A stretch of 22,722 nt of DNA from the NCBI GenBank assembly GCA_964579675.1, contig CAZOIA010000089.1, positions 1-22,722 on the forward strand, read 5' to 3'. Positions within the stretch are counted from its first letter, which is position 1, and every line of letters starts with the position of its first letter. Source of the stretch: CAZOIA01 sp964579675 (GTDB taxonomy: Bacteria; Planctomycetota; Phycisphaerae; UBA1845; PWPN01). Shown here in pieces: positions 1 to 6,256 of this stretch. Below the pieces are notes generated by a model that did not search any database, was not told the origin of the DNA, and saw only the letters and a program-made list of their open reading frames with translations. The position numbers were made by a program, and so were the translations under genes.

Positions 1-55
1 GCTTTTTGAAAAAACCGCGCGAAAATCGCAAAGATCACGCTTGGTCAAGGACTAG

Positions 56-385
56 GCCACGCTGTTCAACCTGACCGGCACGGTCAACAACGCATCGTGG
101 CGGGGTTTTCTGGCCGGTGAGGTGCTGTTCCTGGGGGCCAGCGGCAGCAAGCGTGGCAACGACTTGTGGGAGCTGCAGTTCCGCTTCAGCGCATCGCCCA
201 ACAAGAGTGACATCCAGGTCGGCGAGATCACCGGGATCGCCAAGAAAGGCTGGGAGTACCTCTGGGTGCTCTACGTCGAAGATGTGGACGAGTCGGCCAA
301 GTCGATCGTGAAAAAGCCGATCGGCGTGCACGTGGAGCAGGTCTACGAGAACGGCGACTTTAGCCTGCTGGGAATCGGGACGTGA
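56..385 (+). pseudogene. C-terminal remnant of a phage-like/planctomycete conserved protein
   Basis: An open frame of about 109 codons follows an in-frame TAG at 53-55 and ends with TGA at 383-385. It has no convincing start with a ribosome binding site; the first ATG/GTG-like codons lie inside conserved-looking sequence (GEVLFLGASG near 118-147). The composition (LQFRFSASPN, KKGWEYLWVLY, HVEQVYENGDFSLLGIG) looks like genuine folded protein rather than a shadow frame. It resembles the C-terminal part of a protein family I associate with planctomycete genomes and prophage-like islands, but I cannot name the family with certainty. The 5' half is missing, so this is most likely a truncated gene, or a gene with a frameshift near position 53. 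Function unknown. Confidence 0.45.
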
Positions 386-581
386 GTGCCGGATTCATAC
401 GTCAAGACGATGTCCGCACATCCTGCGTCGCGGATCGGTACATGCATCTCATCCGCGCCCTAAGCTCCACAAGGTCGATCGTGCAGGGTGAGCCGCTACG
501 GTGAAGGAATTCGAGGGGGGATTGAGGGGAATTGATCATACCGTGAGCGGGGCAAGTCTTTGCCTGAGAAGGCCTGAGAAG

Positions 582-603
582 CGCGCGGTTTTCAAACCGC
601 GCG
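582..603. repeat. perfect inverted repeat, 10-bp stem
   Basis: CGCGCGGTTT (582-591) and AAACCGCGCG (594-603) are exact reverse complements separated by two bases. With so short a spacer this could be a cruciform, an operator for a dimeric regulator, or a hairpin. No T-run follows, so it is not a typical intrinsic terminator. It lies about 400 bp upstream of gvpA. Confidence 0.6.
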
Positions 604-669
604 TGAGGTATTTCCTTAGCTGGCCCGACAGATGCCCGGTCTGCAAGCCGTGCGCGAGGAATGTCCTTA
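587..669. repeat. two copies of a 32-bp motif at 51-bp period
   Basis: GGTTTTCAAACCGCGCG... at 587-618 and GGTCTGCAAGCCGTGCG... at 638-669 match at 25 of 32 positions, both ending in TCCTTA. The 51-bp period equals 17 codons. On the minus strand the two copies read as similar peptides (KDIPRARLADRA and KEIPHARFENRA), so either an old short-period coding repeat or a repeated DNA/RNA element is possible. Confidence 0.5.
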
Positions 670-845
670 TTAACCATCTCTGCCCCGGTGCCGATACTCA
701 CATCGCATTCGCGTGTCCGGAAACGAAACCGAACAATCGAAAGCGTGGCCGAAATGAAAAGCACACGTAAGCCGGTCGCAGATACCGGATTAGTATGGCC
801 CTCGACGAGACGGGCGCCTTGGCGCGTGACACCCTTCGGTGAGAT

Positions 846-876
846 TAGACAATCACCCGTGAAACTAGGTAAATAC
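846..876 (+). promoter_or_regulatory. possible gvpA promoter (weak)
   Basis: TAGACA at 846-851 and TAAATA at 870-875 are separated by 18 bases and lie about 120 bp before the gvpA start. This is the best sigma-70-like pair I find in the leader, but the match is modest and alternatives between 890 and 930 cannot be excluded. Confidence 0.25.
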
Positions 877-996
877 TCGGATGTTGTTCTTGCGAATCTG
901 TCAACCACCTGCCTGCTATGTTCGATATTAGTAGCGCGTTAAGGGGGAACAGTTCTCCCGTTTTTCTGATGTCCCGTTTTCTGAAAGGACAAAACC

Positions 997-1206
997 ATGG
1001 CCGTGGAGAAATCAATTGGTAGTTCGAGTCTGGTCGAGGTCATTGACCGCATCCTCGACAAGGGCATCGTGATTGATGCCTGGGTTCGCGTCTCCCTCGT
1101 GGGGATCGAGCTGTTGGCGGTCGAGGCCCGGGCGGTGGCGGCGGGCGTCGAGACGTTCCTGAAGTATGCCGAGGCCGTCGGACTCACGCCCGAGCAGGCC
1201 GCGTAG
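997..1206 (+). CDS. gvpA: gas vesicle major shell protein GvpA
   Basis: This 69-residue protein is the small hydrophobic subunit that polymerises into the gas vesicle wall. The sequence is close to textbook GvpA: it opens MAVEKSIGSSSLVEVIDRIL, followed by the first helix and beta-strand (DKGIVIDAWVRVSLVGIELL), the second strand/helix (VEARAVAAGVETFLKYAEA), and a short tail VGLTPEQAA. Length matches the family norm of about 70. An AAAGGA ribosome binding site about 8 bases upstream supports the ATG. It is the first gene of the locus and the only GvpA-type copy of canonical length; two diverged GvpA-domain paralogues lie at 11171 and 13480. A 180-bp spacer with palindromes separates it from the next gene, as expected for a highly expressed, separately tuned shell gene. 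Confidence 0.97.
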   Translation: MAVEKSIGSSSLVEVIDRILDKGIVIDAWVRVSLVGIELLAVEARAVAAGVETFLKYAEAVGLTPEQAA

Positions 1207-1224
1207 GCACGACTCGGCGGTGTG

Positions 1225-1237
1225 GACCCCTTCCGGG
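1225..1237 (+). promoter_or_regulatory. short GC-rich hairpin after gvpA
   Basis: ACCCC-TTCCG-GGGGGT forms a small stem just after the gvpA stop. A further 12-bp perfect palindrome, CGCAGCGCTGCG, lies at 1304-1315. Neither is followed by a T-run. They could stabilise the gvpA message end or attenuate read-through, which is inference. Confidence 0.35.
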
Positions 1238-1386
1238 GGGTTGACGCGTCGGGAATGCGAGACATCCCCGTGGCAGGCAGGCTCCGGACGGACCCTGATC
1301 TAACGCAGCGCTGCGGAGTTCCCGGGTATGTCTCCTGTTCCCGAATGTGCAGAGGGTTTGCAAAAGCGGCCTCGGGAGGTGCAGTG

Positions 1387-2031
1387 GTGACGGAGACGGC
1401 GAAGGGCGAGTCGGCGATGCAGGAGACACCCTCGATCGAGCGGCTGCTCGAGCGATACCAGTCCGCGGTCGAGACGGTGGCCGGCTACATGGGCCGGGCG
1501 GTGGCCCTGCTGAAGGATCTCTACGCCGAGCAGGACGGAATGATCGAGCAGCTCAAGGTAGTCCTTTCCAAGAGCAAGTCCCTTCGTCGCTCGGATTTTG
1601 ACGCGATCTTCGCCGACCTCCTTGCCCGGCGCCGCCGGACGAGGGAGACACTGCCGACGCTGGTTGACGGATACCGGGCCAATCGTGAAGCGATCATTCG
1701 GGAAGTGGAGGAGCTGTGCAGTTCCAACGCGGCCGGGGCCGCCCAGGCCTGGCCTGTCCTGAAGAAGCGGCTACTCGACGGCCAGGACGCCGCCGAGCGC
1801 GAGGTCGTCGCCGTTCTGCGACAGGTTCACATGGAACAGGAAGAGCTCTCAGCCGCATTGTCGGACCTGCTGAAGCGGGGAGAGAGGCTGAGGATCAGCG
1901 ACCTGAAGACCGTCGCCCAGAGGCTTGCCAGTAGAGATTCGCGGGAGTCCGCGGAGCTGGCAGCCATACTGGCAACCTGCGAAGCCGCCGGCATGAACGC
2001 CAGTATGCAATGGGAGAAGCTGGCCGGCTAA
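1387..2031 (+). CDS. helical protein with internal repeat, gas vesicle locus, unknown function
   Basis: A 214-residue, highly charged and almost entirely helical protein that I do not recognise. I chose GTG 1387 because GGAGGT at 1375-1380 sits six bases upstream; ATG 1417 is an alternative. Two related modules of about 50 residues are visible, starting at E48 and E150: each opens EQ(D/E)(G/E), continues to LRRSDF or LRISDL, then an Arg/Glu-rich helix. The second module has also been copied downstream (1801-2080 versus 2125-2402). Its position between gvpA and a GvpC-like gene, and its coiled-coil character, suggest a vesicle-surface or assembly-accessory protein; this is inference from context only. 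Confidence 0.75.
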   Translation: MTETAKGESAMQETPSIERLLERYQSAVETVAGYMGRAVALLKDLYAEQDGMIEQLKVVLSKSKSLRRSDFDAIFADLLARRRRTRETLPTLVDGYRANREAIIREVEELCSSNAAGAAQAWPVLKKRLLDGQDAAEREVVAVLRQVHMEQEELSAALSDLLKRGERLRISDLKTVAQRLASRDSRESAELAAILATCEAAGMNASMQWEKLAG

Positions 2032-2402
2032 CCCGCGCGACCCACAAGAACGGATCGAGGCAAGGGAATGCCGAACAACGTTTGTCGCAACAGGAGCGAG
2101 GAAAGCAACGACATGGGGGAGGACGAAGTCGTTGCCGTTGTGCGACAGATTTACTTGGAGCAGGAAGAGCTCTCAGCCGCATTGTCGGAGATGCTGAGGC
2201 GGGGAGAGAGGCTGGGGATCAGAGACCTGAAGGTTGTCCAGAGGCTTGCCAGTAGAGATTCGCGGGAGTCCGCGGAGCTGGCGGCTCTATCTGGCAACGT
2301 GCGAAGCCGCTGGCAGAAACGCTGGTATGCAATGGGAGAAGCTGGCCGGATAGCACGCGCTACCCACAAGAACCGATCGAGGTGAGAAAATGCCGAACGA
2401 TG
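1801..2402. repeat. diverged tandem duplication, two units of about 280 bp
   Basis: The segment 1801-2080 (end of the preceding helical-protein gene plus the first codons after it) recurs at 2125-2402. Shared landmarks include GAACAGGAAGAGCTCTCAGC at 1834 (second copy begins GAG), CAGAGGCTTGCCAGTAGAG, CAATGGGAGAAGCTGGCCGG, and ATGCCGAAC at 2068 and 2390. The offset begins at 324 bp and ends at 322 bp because copy 2 has lost one codon and gained one base near 2285-2292. The duplication placed a second ATGCCGAAC start in front of a copied gene end. Confidence 0.85.
2068..2385 (+). CDS. chimeric ORF created by the tandem duplication
   Basis: The 105-residue frame starts MPNNV, like the start MPNDV of the next gene. 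It then runs into a copy of the C-terminal module of the preceding helical protein, beginning EDEVVAVVRQIYLEQEELSA. A one-base insertion near 2285-2292 moves the final part out of the ancestral frame, so the original tail is replaced by an Arg-rich extension ending THKNRSR; the ancestral stop (TAG at 2349-2351) is bypassed. A weak ribosome binding site (GGCAAGGGA) precedes the ATG. It may be a functional small helical protein or a decaying duplication by-product. The conserved central module suggests that at least this part was under selection for some time. Confidence 0.5.
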   Translation: MPNNVCRNRSEESNDMGEDEVVAVVRQIYLEQEELSAALSEMLRRGERLGIRDLKVVQRLASRDSRESAELAALSGNVRSRWQKRWYAMGEAGRIARATHKNRSR

Positions 2403-2872
2403 TGTATGACAACCTGCGCCAGGGAATGAAGGCCATGAAAGAAGAGCAACGGACGCGGATACCGGAGCTCAAGGCTGAGGCGCATCAGACCCGGGTCCAA
2501 GCGAAGCAATTCATGGCCGACAAGCATGCGGAGAACGCCGAGCTCAAGGCTGAGGCGCATCAGACCCAGGCCGAAGCGGAGCAATTCATGGACGACAAGC
2601 ATGCGGAGAACGCCGAGCTCAAGGCTGAGGCGCATCAGATCCAGGCCCAAGCGAAGCAGTTCATGTACGACATGCATGCGGAGAACGCCGAGCTCAAGGC
2701 TGAGGCGCATCAGATCCAGGCCCAAGCGAAGCAGTTCTTGGACGACATGCATGCGGACAACGCGGGGCTCAAAGCCGAGGTGTCTCGGACGCTGGGCGAG
2801 CATGCCCGGGCCTCGCGCGAGCGGGCCGCGGCCTGGAAGCAGACGCTGGACACCGTCCGGCGCAATCGCTGA
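2390..2872 (+). CDS. GvpC-like gas vesicle protein with 25-residue repeats
   Basis: This 160-residue helical protein is built on an exact 25-residue (75-bp) repeat. Units begin at 2465, 2540, 2615 and 2690, with a partial fifth at 2765. Each reads approximately ELKAEAHQxQ-xxAxQFMxDxHAEN. The N-terminus (MPNDVYDNLRQGMKAMKEE) and C-terminus (TLGEHARASRERAAAW) are non-repeated and also helical. GvpC is the outer-surface protein that stiffens gas vesicles through helical repeats, classically of 33 residues in cyanobacteria, and the QAxQFL-D-H-A-x-LKAEV pattern recalls haloarchaeal and cyanobacterial GvpC. A GAGGTGA ribosome binding site precedes the ATG. The GvpC assignment is based on architecture and location, not on a confirmed family match. 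Confidence 0.65.
   Translation: MPNDVYDNLRQGMKAMKEEQRTRIPELKAEAHQTRVQAKQFMADKHAENAELKAEAHQTQAEAEQFMDDKHAENAELKAEAHQIQAQAKQFMYDMHAENAELKAEAHQIQAQAKQFLDDMHADNAGLKAEVSRTLGEHARASRERAAAWKQTLDTVRRNR
2465..2789 (+). repeat. 75-bp coding tandem repeat, four full copies and one partial
   Basis: Copies start at 2465, 2540, 2615 and 2690 with GAGCTCAAGGCTGAGGCGCA, and the partial copy starts at 2765 (GGGCTCAAAGCCGAGG). Copies 2 to 4 are nearly identical in nucleotides, implying recent expansion or homogenisation. The number of copies may therefore vary between strains. Confidence 0.95.
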
Positions 2873-3075
2873 GCGGACGCCGTGTCAGGGTCACAGGCTA
2901 ACGATAAATGGGCCAGGCGGCACGGGAGAGGCCGGGACGTGCGAGCCGACGCCAAGAGGGGCTCGCAGGTCCGGAACCCGTTTGGTGAGAAGAGCCGCGA
3001 AGCCAGACAGCCCCGAGAGGGATTTCGCCCGGCGGTCAGTCTGCCGAGACCGGCTGCCGAGGAGGTAAAGAGCCG
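2873..3075. other. intergenic stretch without a supported gene
   Basis: A frame from GTG 2882 to 3079 exists but has no ribosome binding site, is very rich in Arg, Gly and Lys, and overlaps the start of the next gene. I treat this 200-bp stretch as non-coding leader ending in the GGAGG ribosome binding site at 3060-3064. Confidence 0.5.
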
Positions 3076-3489
3076 ATGAAGAAGAAGTCGCGGAGTCCCG
3101 GGCCAACCTGTGAGATGATGACCGTCGAGTGCACCTTCTGCGAGGGCATTGGCAGGGACCCCTACGGAGTTTTGTCGAGGATGTCCAAGTGCCCCGTGTG
3201 CAACGGCCGCACGAAGGTCGAGGTGGCGAAGCCGGCCTGCCCCTGCGCCTACTGTCACGGCACGGGCAAGCAGCGTCACACCCGACTGACCTGCTCAGCG
3301 TGCAAAGGAACCGGGCATGTCACGGTGGCGGGGCCAACGGCCCGATGCTCGGAGTGCGCGGGCACCGGCAAGACGCAAGGATCCGATCTGCCCTGCACCC
3401 TCTGTCGGGGCGCTGGTCTGATCGCCGAGAAGTCAACCGAGATGGCAGCCGTGTCGGCACAGGAAGACAACACTGCCTCGCAGGGCTGA
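3076..3489 (+). CDS. DnaJ-type zinc-finger protein with six CxxC(xG) motifs, no J-domain
   Basis: The 137-residue protein is essentially a stand-alone cysteine-rich region of the DnaJ type. Motifs are visible at residues 19-26 (CTFCEGIG), 39-44 (CPVCNG), 57-64 (CAYCHGTG), 73-80 (CSACKGTG), 91-98 (CSECAGTG) and 107-114 (CTLCRGAG). DnaJ itself has four such motifs binding two zinc ions and helping to hold unfolded clients; six would allow three zinc sites. There is no J-domain here, but a J-domain is fused to GvpF/L at 6564 and a DnaK is encoded at 13858, so this may be the missing client-binding part of a split Hsp40. The ATG is supported by GGAGG 12 bases upstream. The tail after residue 115 is polar and probably disordered. 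Confidence 0.85.
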   Translation: MKKKSRSPGPTCEMMTVECTFCEGIGRDPYGVLSRMSKCPVCNGRTKVEVAKPACPCAYCHGTGKQRHTRLTCSACKGTGHVTVAGPTARCSECAGTGKTQGSDLPCTLCRGAGLIAEKSTEMAAVSAQEDNTASQG

Positions 3490-4328
3490 GCAGGGAGCAT
3501 GAACCCGTGAAGCATTGAGGCGTCGAAGGCCAGAGCCTTCAGCCCCTCGAGCCGACCCGTGCATAGCCCCCGCGGCTTGTCGGCGGGCGCGAAGAAAAGG
3601 AATCGCACGTGTCAACCGCAGATGCCAAAACAGCAAGTCTCCCGATCGACCAGTTGATCACACCAGCAATAACCCCGGGGGGGTATCCTTCCTCACGGGA
3701 TTCCGTTTGGCACGCCGGGGCGCGCCAGCGCGTGTCACCGACGGCGAGCGGGGCAGCTTCCCGCGCCTCGAGAGGGACGTGGCGCAGCGAGACCCGCGAG
3801 CCTTTTCACATAGACGCGCCGTTCGGAGCATCTTTGCGCTCAGGCCGCAGCGAGTGGAGTTGCCCTTCACCGAACGGTCAAGGCGCCAAACGCGCTCGGC
3901 CGCGATTGGCGTCTGTCACCTCGGGGACAGCCAGGGCCCTCGTTCTCCCCCTATCCTGCGGGGAGGCAAGGGCCTGGCGTCCCCGTTGTAGGATTGAGAG
4001 GCTTCACTTGTCCGGGCGCTCGAGAGCAGAACTGGAACGGGCCAGCTTCCAAGGGATGTGGCGCGCCGAAACTTGCGAGGCCCACACACAGGCGGATCGC
4101 GCGACGCGCCCTCGTTGCACCCTGGGACCGGCGGGCGGGGAAGTCATCACCGAACGTGCCGGGCTCCAAACGCGCTTCACCGCGTTTGGCGTCTGGCGCA
4201 CTAGGGGTGGCAAAGGCCCTCGTTTCCCTCTCGCTCCTCCTTGGAGAGACGAGGGCCTTATCCCCGTCGTCGGATCGAAAGGGCTTCGAGCTACCGCACG
4301 TTCGGAATGAGAACAGGAGTCAACGACG
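3490..4328. other. non-coding region with duplicated hairpin element
   Basis: This 840-bp interval has long open frames only because of its high GC content. The best of these, GTG 3609 to 4310, has an AAGGAA upstream and a plausible opening (MSTADAKTAS), then turns into Arg/Pro/Gly-rich sequence running straight through DNA hairpins. It also contains a run of seven G at 3680-3686. I do not support a gene here. It holds a hairpin just after the zinc-finger gene (GAAGGC-CAGA-GCCTTC, 3525-3540, within an outer GAGG/CCTC pairing) and two diverged copies of an approximately 250-bp hairpin element. Confidence 0.6.
3750..4262. repeat. two diverged copies of an approximately 250-bp hairpin-rich element
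   Basis: Copy A (about 3750-3980) and copy B (about 4039-4262) share ordered landmarks: CAGCTTCC at 3754/4043, a TGGCGC block, CACCGAACG at 3869/4149, CCAAACGCGC at 3886/4166, a second arm ending TTGGCGTCTG, and a long terminal hairpin. The spacing is close to 280 bp. In both copies the same two stems can form although their bases differ: 3886-3909 and 4166-4189 (in B a perfect 9-bp stem with a 6-base loop), then 3931-3977 and 4213-4259 (in B a perfect 11-bp outer stem with an inner CTCTC/GAGAG stem). Paired change with retained pairing suggests a structured RNA or a small non-autonomous repeat. Confidence 0.6.
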
Positions 4329-4670
4329 ATGCTGGAAGAACAGAGACCGGAACCGAAGAAACGTAAGCGGAAGATCGGCACGATACAGAACCTGAAAACC
4401 GCCATGACCGCGCGCCTCCAAACCAAGCCGCGCACCGAGGCACAGGAGTACCTCGAGATGTGGACGCTGAAGCGGGACCGCGCCCGGTGGATTCGAGCGC
4501 AGGAACAGGCCGTGGAAAAACTCGTAGACATCGACGAGGCGATAGCGAAGTTAGAGCTGCGGGAAGAGGAGGCGTCGAGCCACAAGCCCGGCCCGCCGCC
4601 GGTCACCAGGATGCCACCAAGAGAGACGATCGATTTCGGAGGCCTCGCGGGCCGACGGCCCCGCACCTGA
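4329..4670 (+). CDS. small basic helical protein, unknown function
   Basis: This 113-residue protein is not recognised. It starts with a very basic segment (residues about 7-16, PEPKKRKRKI), continues as a charged helix or coiled coil (about 40-80, with LKRDRARW and IDEAIAKLELREEE), and ends in a Pro/Gly-rich tail with the motif IDFGGLAG. The AGGAG at 4315-4319 is about ten bases upstream of the ATG. The following small gene shares an FGGLA motif and begins 15 bases later, so the two look like an operon pair preceding gvpN. The basic N-terminus could bind nucleic acid or an acidic partner; this is speculation. Confidence 0.6.
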   Translation: MLEEQRPEPKKRKRKIGTIQNLKTAMTARLQTKPRTEAQEYLEMWTLKRDRARWIRAQEQAVEKLVDIDEAIAKLELREEEASSHKPGPPPVTRMPPRETIDFGGLAGRRPRT

Positions 4671-4685
4671 ACAAGGAGAAGGCTC

Positions 4686-4853
4686 GTGAGCTGGGACTGG
4701 CAGAAGCGCTTGCAGAGCGAAGACCCCGCTCCCGTGTCAGACGATTCCTCGTTCGGGGGGCTGGCGGCAAAGGCGTCCGAGCAGGAGCCGCAACCAGCGG
4801 ATGCGGGCGTCACCGGCCGGGCCGAAGCCCCCCCAGAAGTGTTGCCGGCATAG
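4686..4853 (+). CDS. very small acidic protein with FGGLA motif, unknown function
   Basis: A 55-codon frame begins at GTG 4686 with AGGAG at 4674-4678, seven bases upstream, and ends at TAG 4851. The product opens VSWDWQKRLQSEDPAPV, contains SSFGGLAAKAS around residues 21-31, and is otherwise Pro/Ala/Glu-rich and probably disordered. The FGGLA motif also occurs near the C-terminus of the preceding basic protein, which hints at a shared binding partner. It is short and unrecognised; support comes from the ribosome binding site, tight spacing and shared motif. Confidence 0.5.
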   Translation: MSWDWQKRLQSEDPAPVSDDSSFGGLAAKASEQEPQPADAGVTGRAEAPPEVLPA

Positions 4854-4917
4854 TCTGGTAAGCGCCCGTCCTTCGTACCGACGTAGAACGTTCGCCAAAC
4901 GACAGGAGAGCTAATTC

Positions 4918-5160
4918 ATGTTGCCATCAACGGGCAGGAACGCACGCGCGAGACATTCGACCGCCACCGAGGGAGACCGTGCCAAGCAGAGAAAGGATCG
5001 CCATCCCCGCCCGCGTCACTCAACAGGCAGGGAGTCCACGATCAATCACTCCACGGGCGTAGGGTCCGACGTGAGGCGTGATGAGGAACGCGCCCGGACG
5101 AAGGCCGAACGGGCCGCGTTTGAAGAGGCAACCAGGTGGGAACTGCCGCCGGCCCCGTAG
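4918..5160 (+). CDS. small hydrophilic protein, unknown function
   Basis: An 80-residue, strongly hydrophilic product rich in Arg, Thr, Ser and His. The C-terminal third (DVRRDEERARTKAERAAF) is likely helical. An AGGAGAG sequence about ten bases before the ATG supports translation, and it sits 71 bp upstream of gvpN. The N-terminal two thirds have low-complexity character, so this could be a spurious frame. I see no recognisable domain. Confidence 0.4.
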   Translation: MLPSTGRNARARHSTATEGDRAKQRKDRHPRPRHSTGRESTINHSTGVGSDVRRDEERARTKAERAAFEEATRWELPPAP

Positions 5161-5231
5161 GGGGGGGCGTACGACGGGCGGGAATGGCCCGCCTGCATCA
5201 ACCAGGATCGAGGAATAAAAGGAGACGAAAC

Positions 5232-6161
5232 ATGGCCACGGACGGCGTTACCCCTATCGAGATTGCCCAGGAACAGCCGGGCTTTGTCAGAACCCCGCAC
5301 GTGGAGAGTATTGTCGATCGCTCCCTGTCTTATCTGGGCGCGGGCTACCCGGTTCACTTGACCGGCCCGGCCGGGACGGGCAAGACCTGCGTAGCGCTCT
5401 ACGTCGCCGCCCAGATCGGCCGGCCGGTGGTGGTCGTGCACGGCGACGAGGAGTTGATGACCTCGGACATGGTCGGCGGGAACTATGGGTGGCGTCAGCG
5501 GAAGGTCTCGGACAACTTCATCCACTCGGTGAAGAAGCTGGATCAGTCGGTGGAGTCGATGTGGGTGGACAACCGGCTGACGGTGGCGTGCAAGTACGGT
5601 TTCACGCTGGTGTACGACGAGTTTACTCGCAGCCGGGCCGAGGCCAACAATGCCCTACTCTCCGTCCTGGAAGAGGGCGTCCTGGACATGCCGGCCGGGC
5701 GGGGCGACAAGTCCTTCCTGAGGGTGCATCCGGAGTTTCACGCCATCTTCACCAGCAACCCGACGGAATACGCCGGCGTCCACCCGGCCGCCGATGCCCT
5801 CCAGGACCGGATGATCACGATCAAGCTCGGCCATTATGACCGCGAGACCGAGATCGCCATCACCATGGCCAAGAGCGGCGTCGATAAGGCGCAGGCGGAA
5901 CGCATCGTGGACGTCGTCCGCGGCGTCCGCGAGCAGCAGACCAATGGCGAGAACGGCAATGGGGTCTGTCCAGCGACGGTCCGGGCCTCGATCATCATCG
6001 CCACGGTGCTGAAAACCTATGACGCGCAACCCACGGCCGGCGACAAGAGCTTCGTCTGTCTTTGCCATGACGTGCTGGATTCGTCGCGTTTGGGCGGAAT
6101 GCCCAGCGACAACATCAGGGCCGAGGTCAACGCGCTGATCGAGAAGCACGCGGCGGCGTAA
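5232..6161 (+). CDS. gvpN: gas vesicle AAA+ ATPase GvpN
   Basis: The 309-residue protein is GvpN, a MoxR-like AAA+ ATPase needed for enlarging gas vesicles from small bicones to full-size cylinders. Walker A is GPAGTGKT at residues 45-52, Walker B is LVYDE at 126-130, and a sensor-type IFTSNP follows at about 172-177. The entry segment QPGFVRTPHVESI and the GNYGWRQRKVSDNFIHSVKK block are typical of the family. AAGGAGACGAAAC precedes ATG 5232; in-frame codons further upstream extend into the intergenic region and lack such a site. Length fits the family (about 300). It leads the group of assembly genes (gvpN, F, L, G, O). Confidence 0.96.
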   Translation: MATDGVTPIEIAQEQPGFVRTPHVESIVDRSLSYLGAGYPVHLTGPAGTGKTCVALYVAAQIGRPVVVVHGDEELMTSDMVGGNYGWRQRKVSDNFIHSVKKLDQSVESMWVDNRLTVACKYGFTLVYDEFTRSRAEANNALLSVLEEGVLDMPAGRGDKSFLRVHPEFHAIFTSNPTEYAGVHPAADALQDRMITIKLGHYDRETEIAITMAKSGVDKAQAERIVDVVRGVREQQTNGENGNGVCPATVRASIIIATVLKTYDAQPTAGDKSFVCLCHDVLDSSRLGGMPSDNIRAEVNALIEKHAAA

Positions 6162-6163
6162 AC

Positions 6164-6256
6164 GTGGAGCGTTCGGGCGCGGGAATCGCCGACTACGCGG
6201 CGTTGATGGGCCGACAGACGCTCATTCAACCGGAAGCGATGGAAGGTGTGCAATGA
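6164..6256 (+). CDS. possible 30-residue leader peptide between gvpN and the winged-helix gene
   Basis: A GTG at 6164, two bases after the gvpN stop, opens a 30-codon frame whose TGA (6254-6256) overlaps the ATG of the next gene as ATGA. The peptide contains IADYAALMGRQTLIQPEAM. The ATGA overlap suggests translational coupling, but there is no clear ribosome binding site and the length is marginal, so it may be chance. Confidence 0.25.
   Translation: MERSGAGIADYAALMGRQTLIQPEAMEGVQ

Larger units (their letters stand above)
386..996. other. non-coding region upstream of gvpA, with palindromes and a 51-bp repeat
   Basis: I see no convincing gene in this 610-bp stretch. It holds a perfect 10-bp palindromic stem (582-603), a short hairpin GGCAA-GTCT-TTGCC near 551-564, and two copies of a 32-bp motif 51 bp apart (587-618 and 638-669, 25 of 32 bases identical). 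The final part, 960-996, is the gvpA leader with an AAAGGA ribosome binding site. A minus-strand frame spans 402-908, but it lacks a ribosome binding site and a recognisable domain. Confidence 0.6.

Noticed and set aside
638..670. possible tRNA-like or CRISPR-like repeat
   Set aside because: No cloverleaf can be drawn and only two copies with a short spacer exist; this is not a CRISPR array.
402..908. 168-codon minus-strand frame upstream of gvpA
   Set aside because: No ribosome binding site and no domain; low-complexity and palindrome-driven. Its 17-residue repeat is reported as a DNA repeat instead.
2465..2789. CRISPR-like regular repeat
   Set aside because: The 75-bp units are contiguous, have no spacers and are in frame within a coding sequence.
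2882..3079. 65-codon plus-strand frame between the GvpC-like and zinc-finger genes
   Set aside because: No ribosome binding site, Arg/Gly/Lys-rich composition, and overlap with a well-supported start at 3076.
3609..4310. 233-codon plus-strand frame in the hairpin region
   Set aside because: It has an AAGGAA and a plausible start, but the rest runs through inverted repeats and two diverged DNA copies that occupy different reading frames, and composition is that of random GC-rich DNA.
4004..4813. long minus-strand frame of 269 codons
   Set aside because: Antisense shadow of the small genes and hairpin region; no start signal and no domain.
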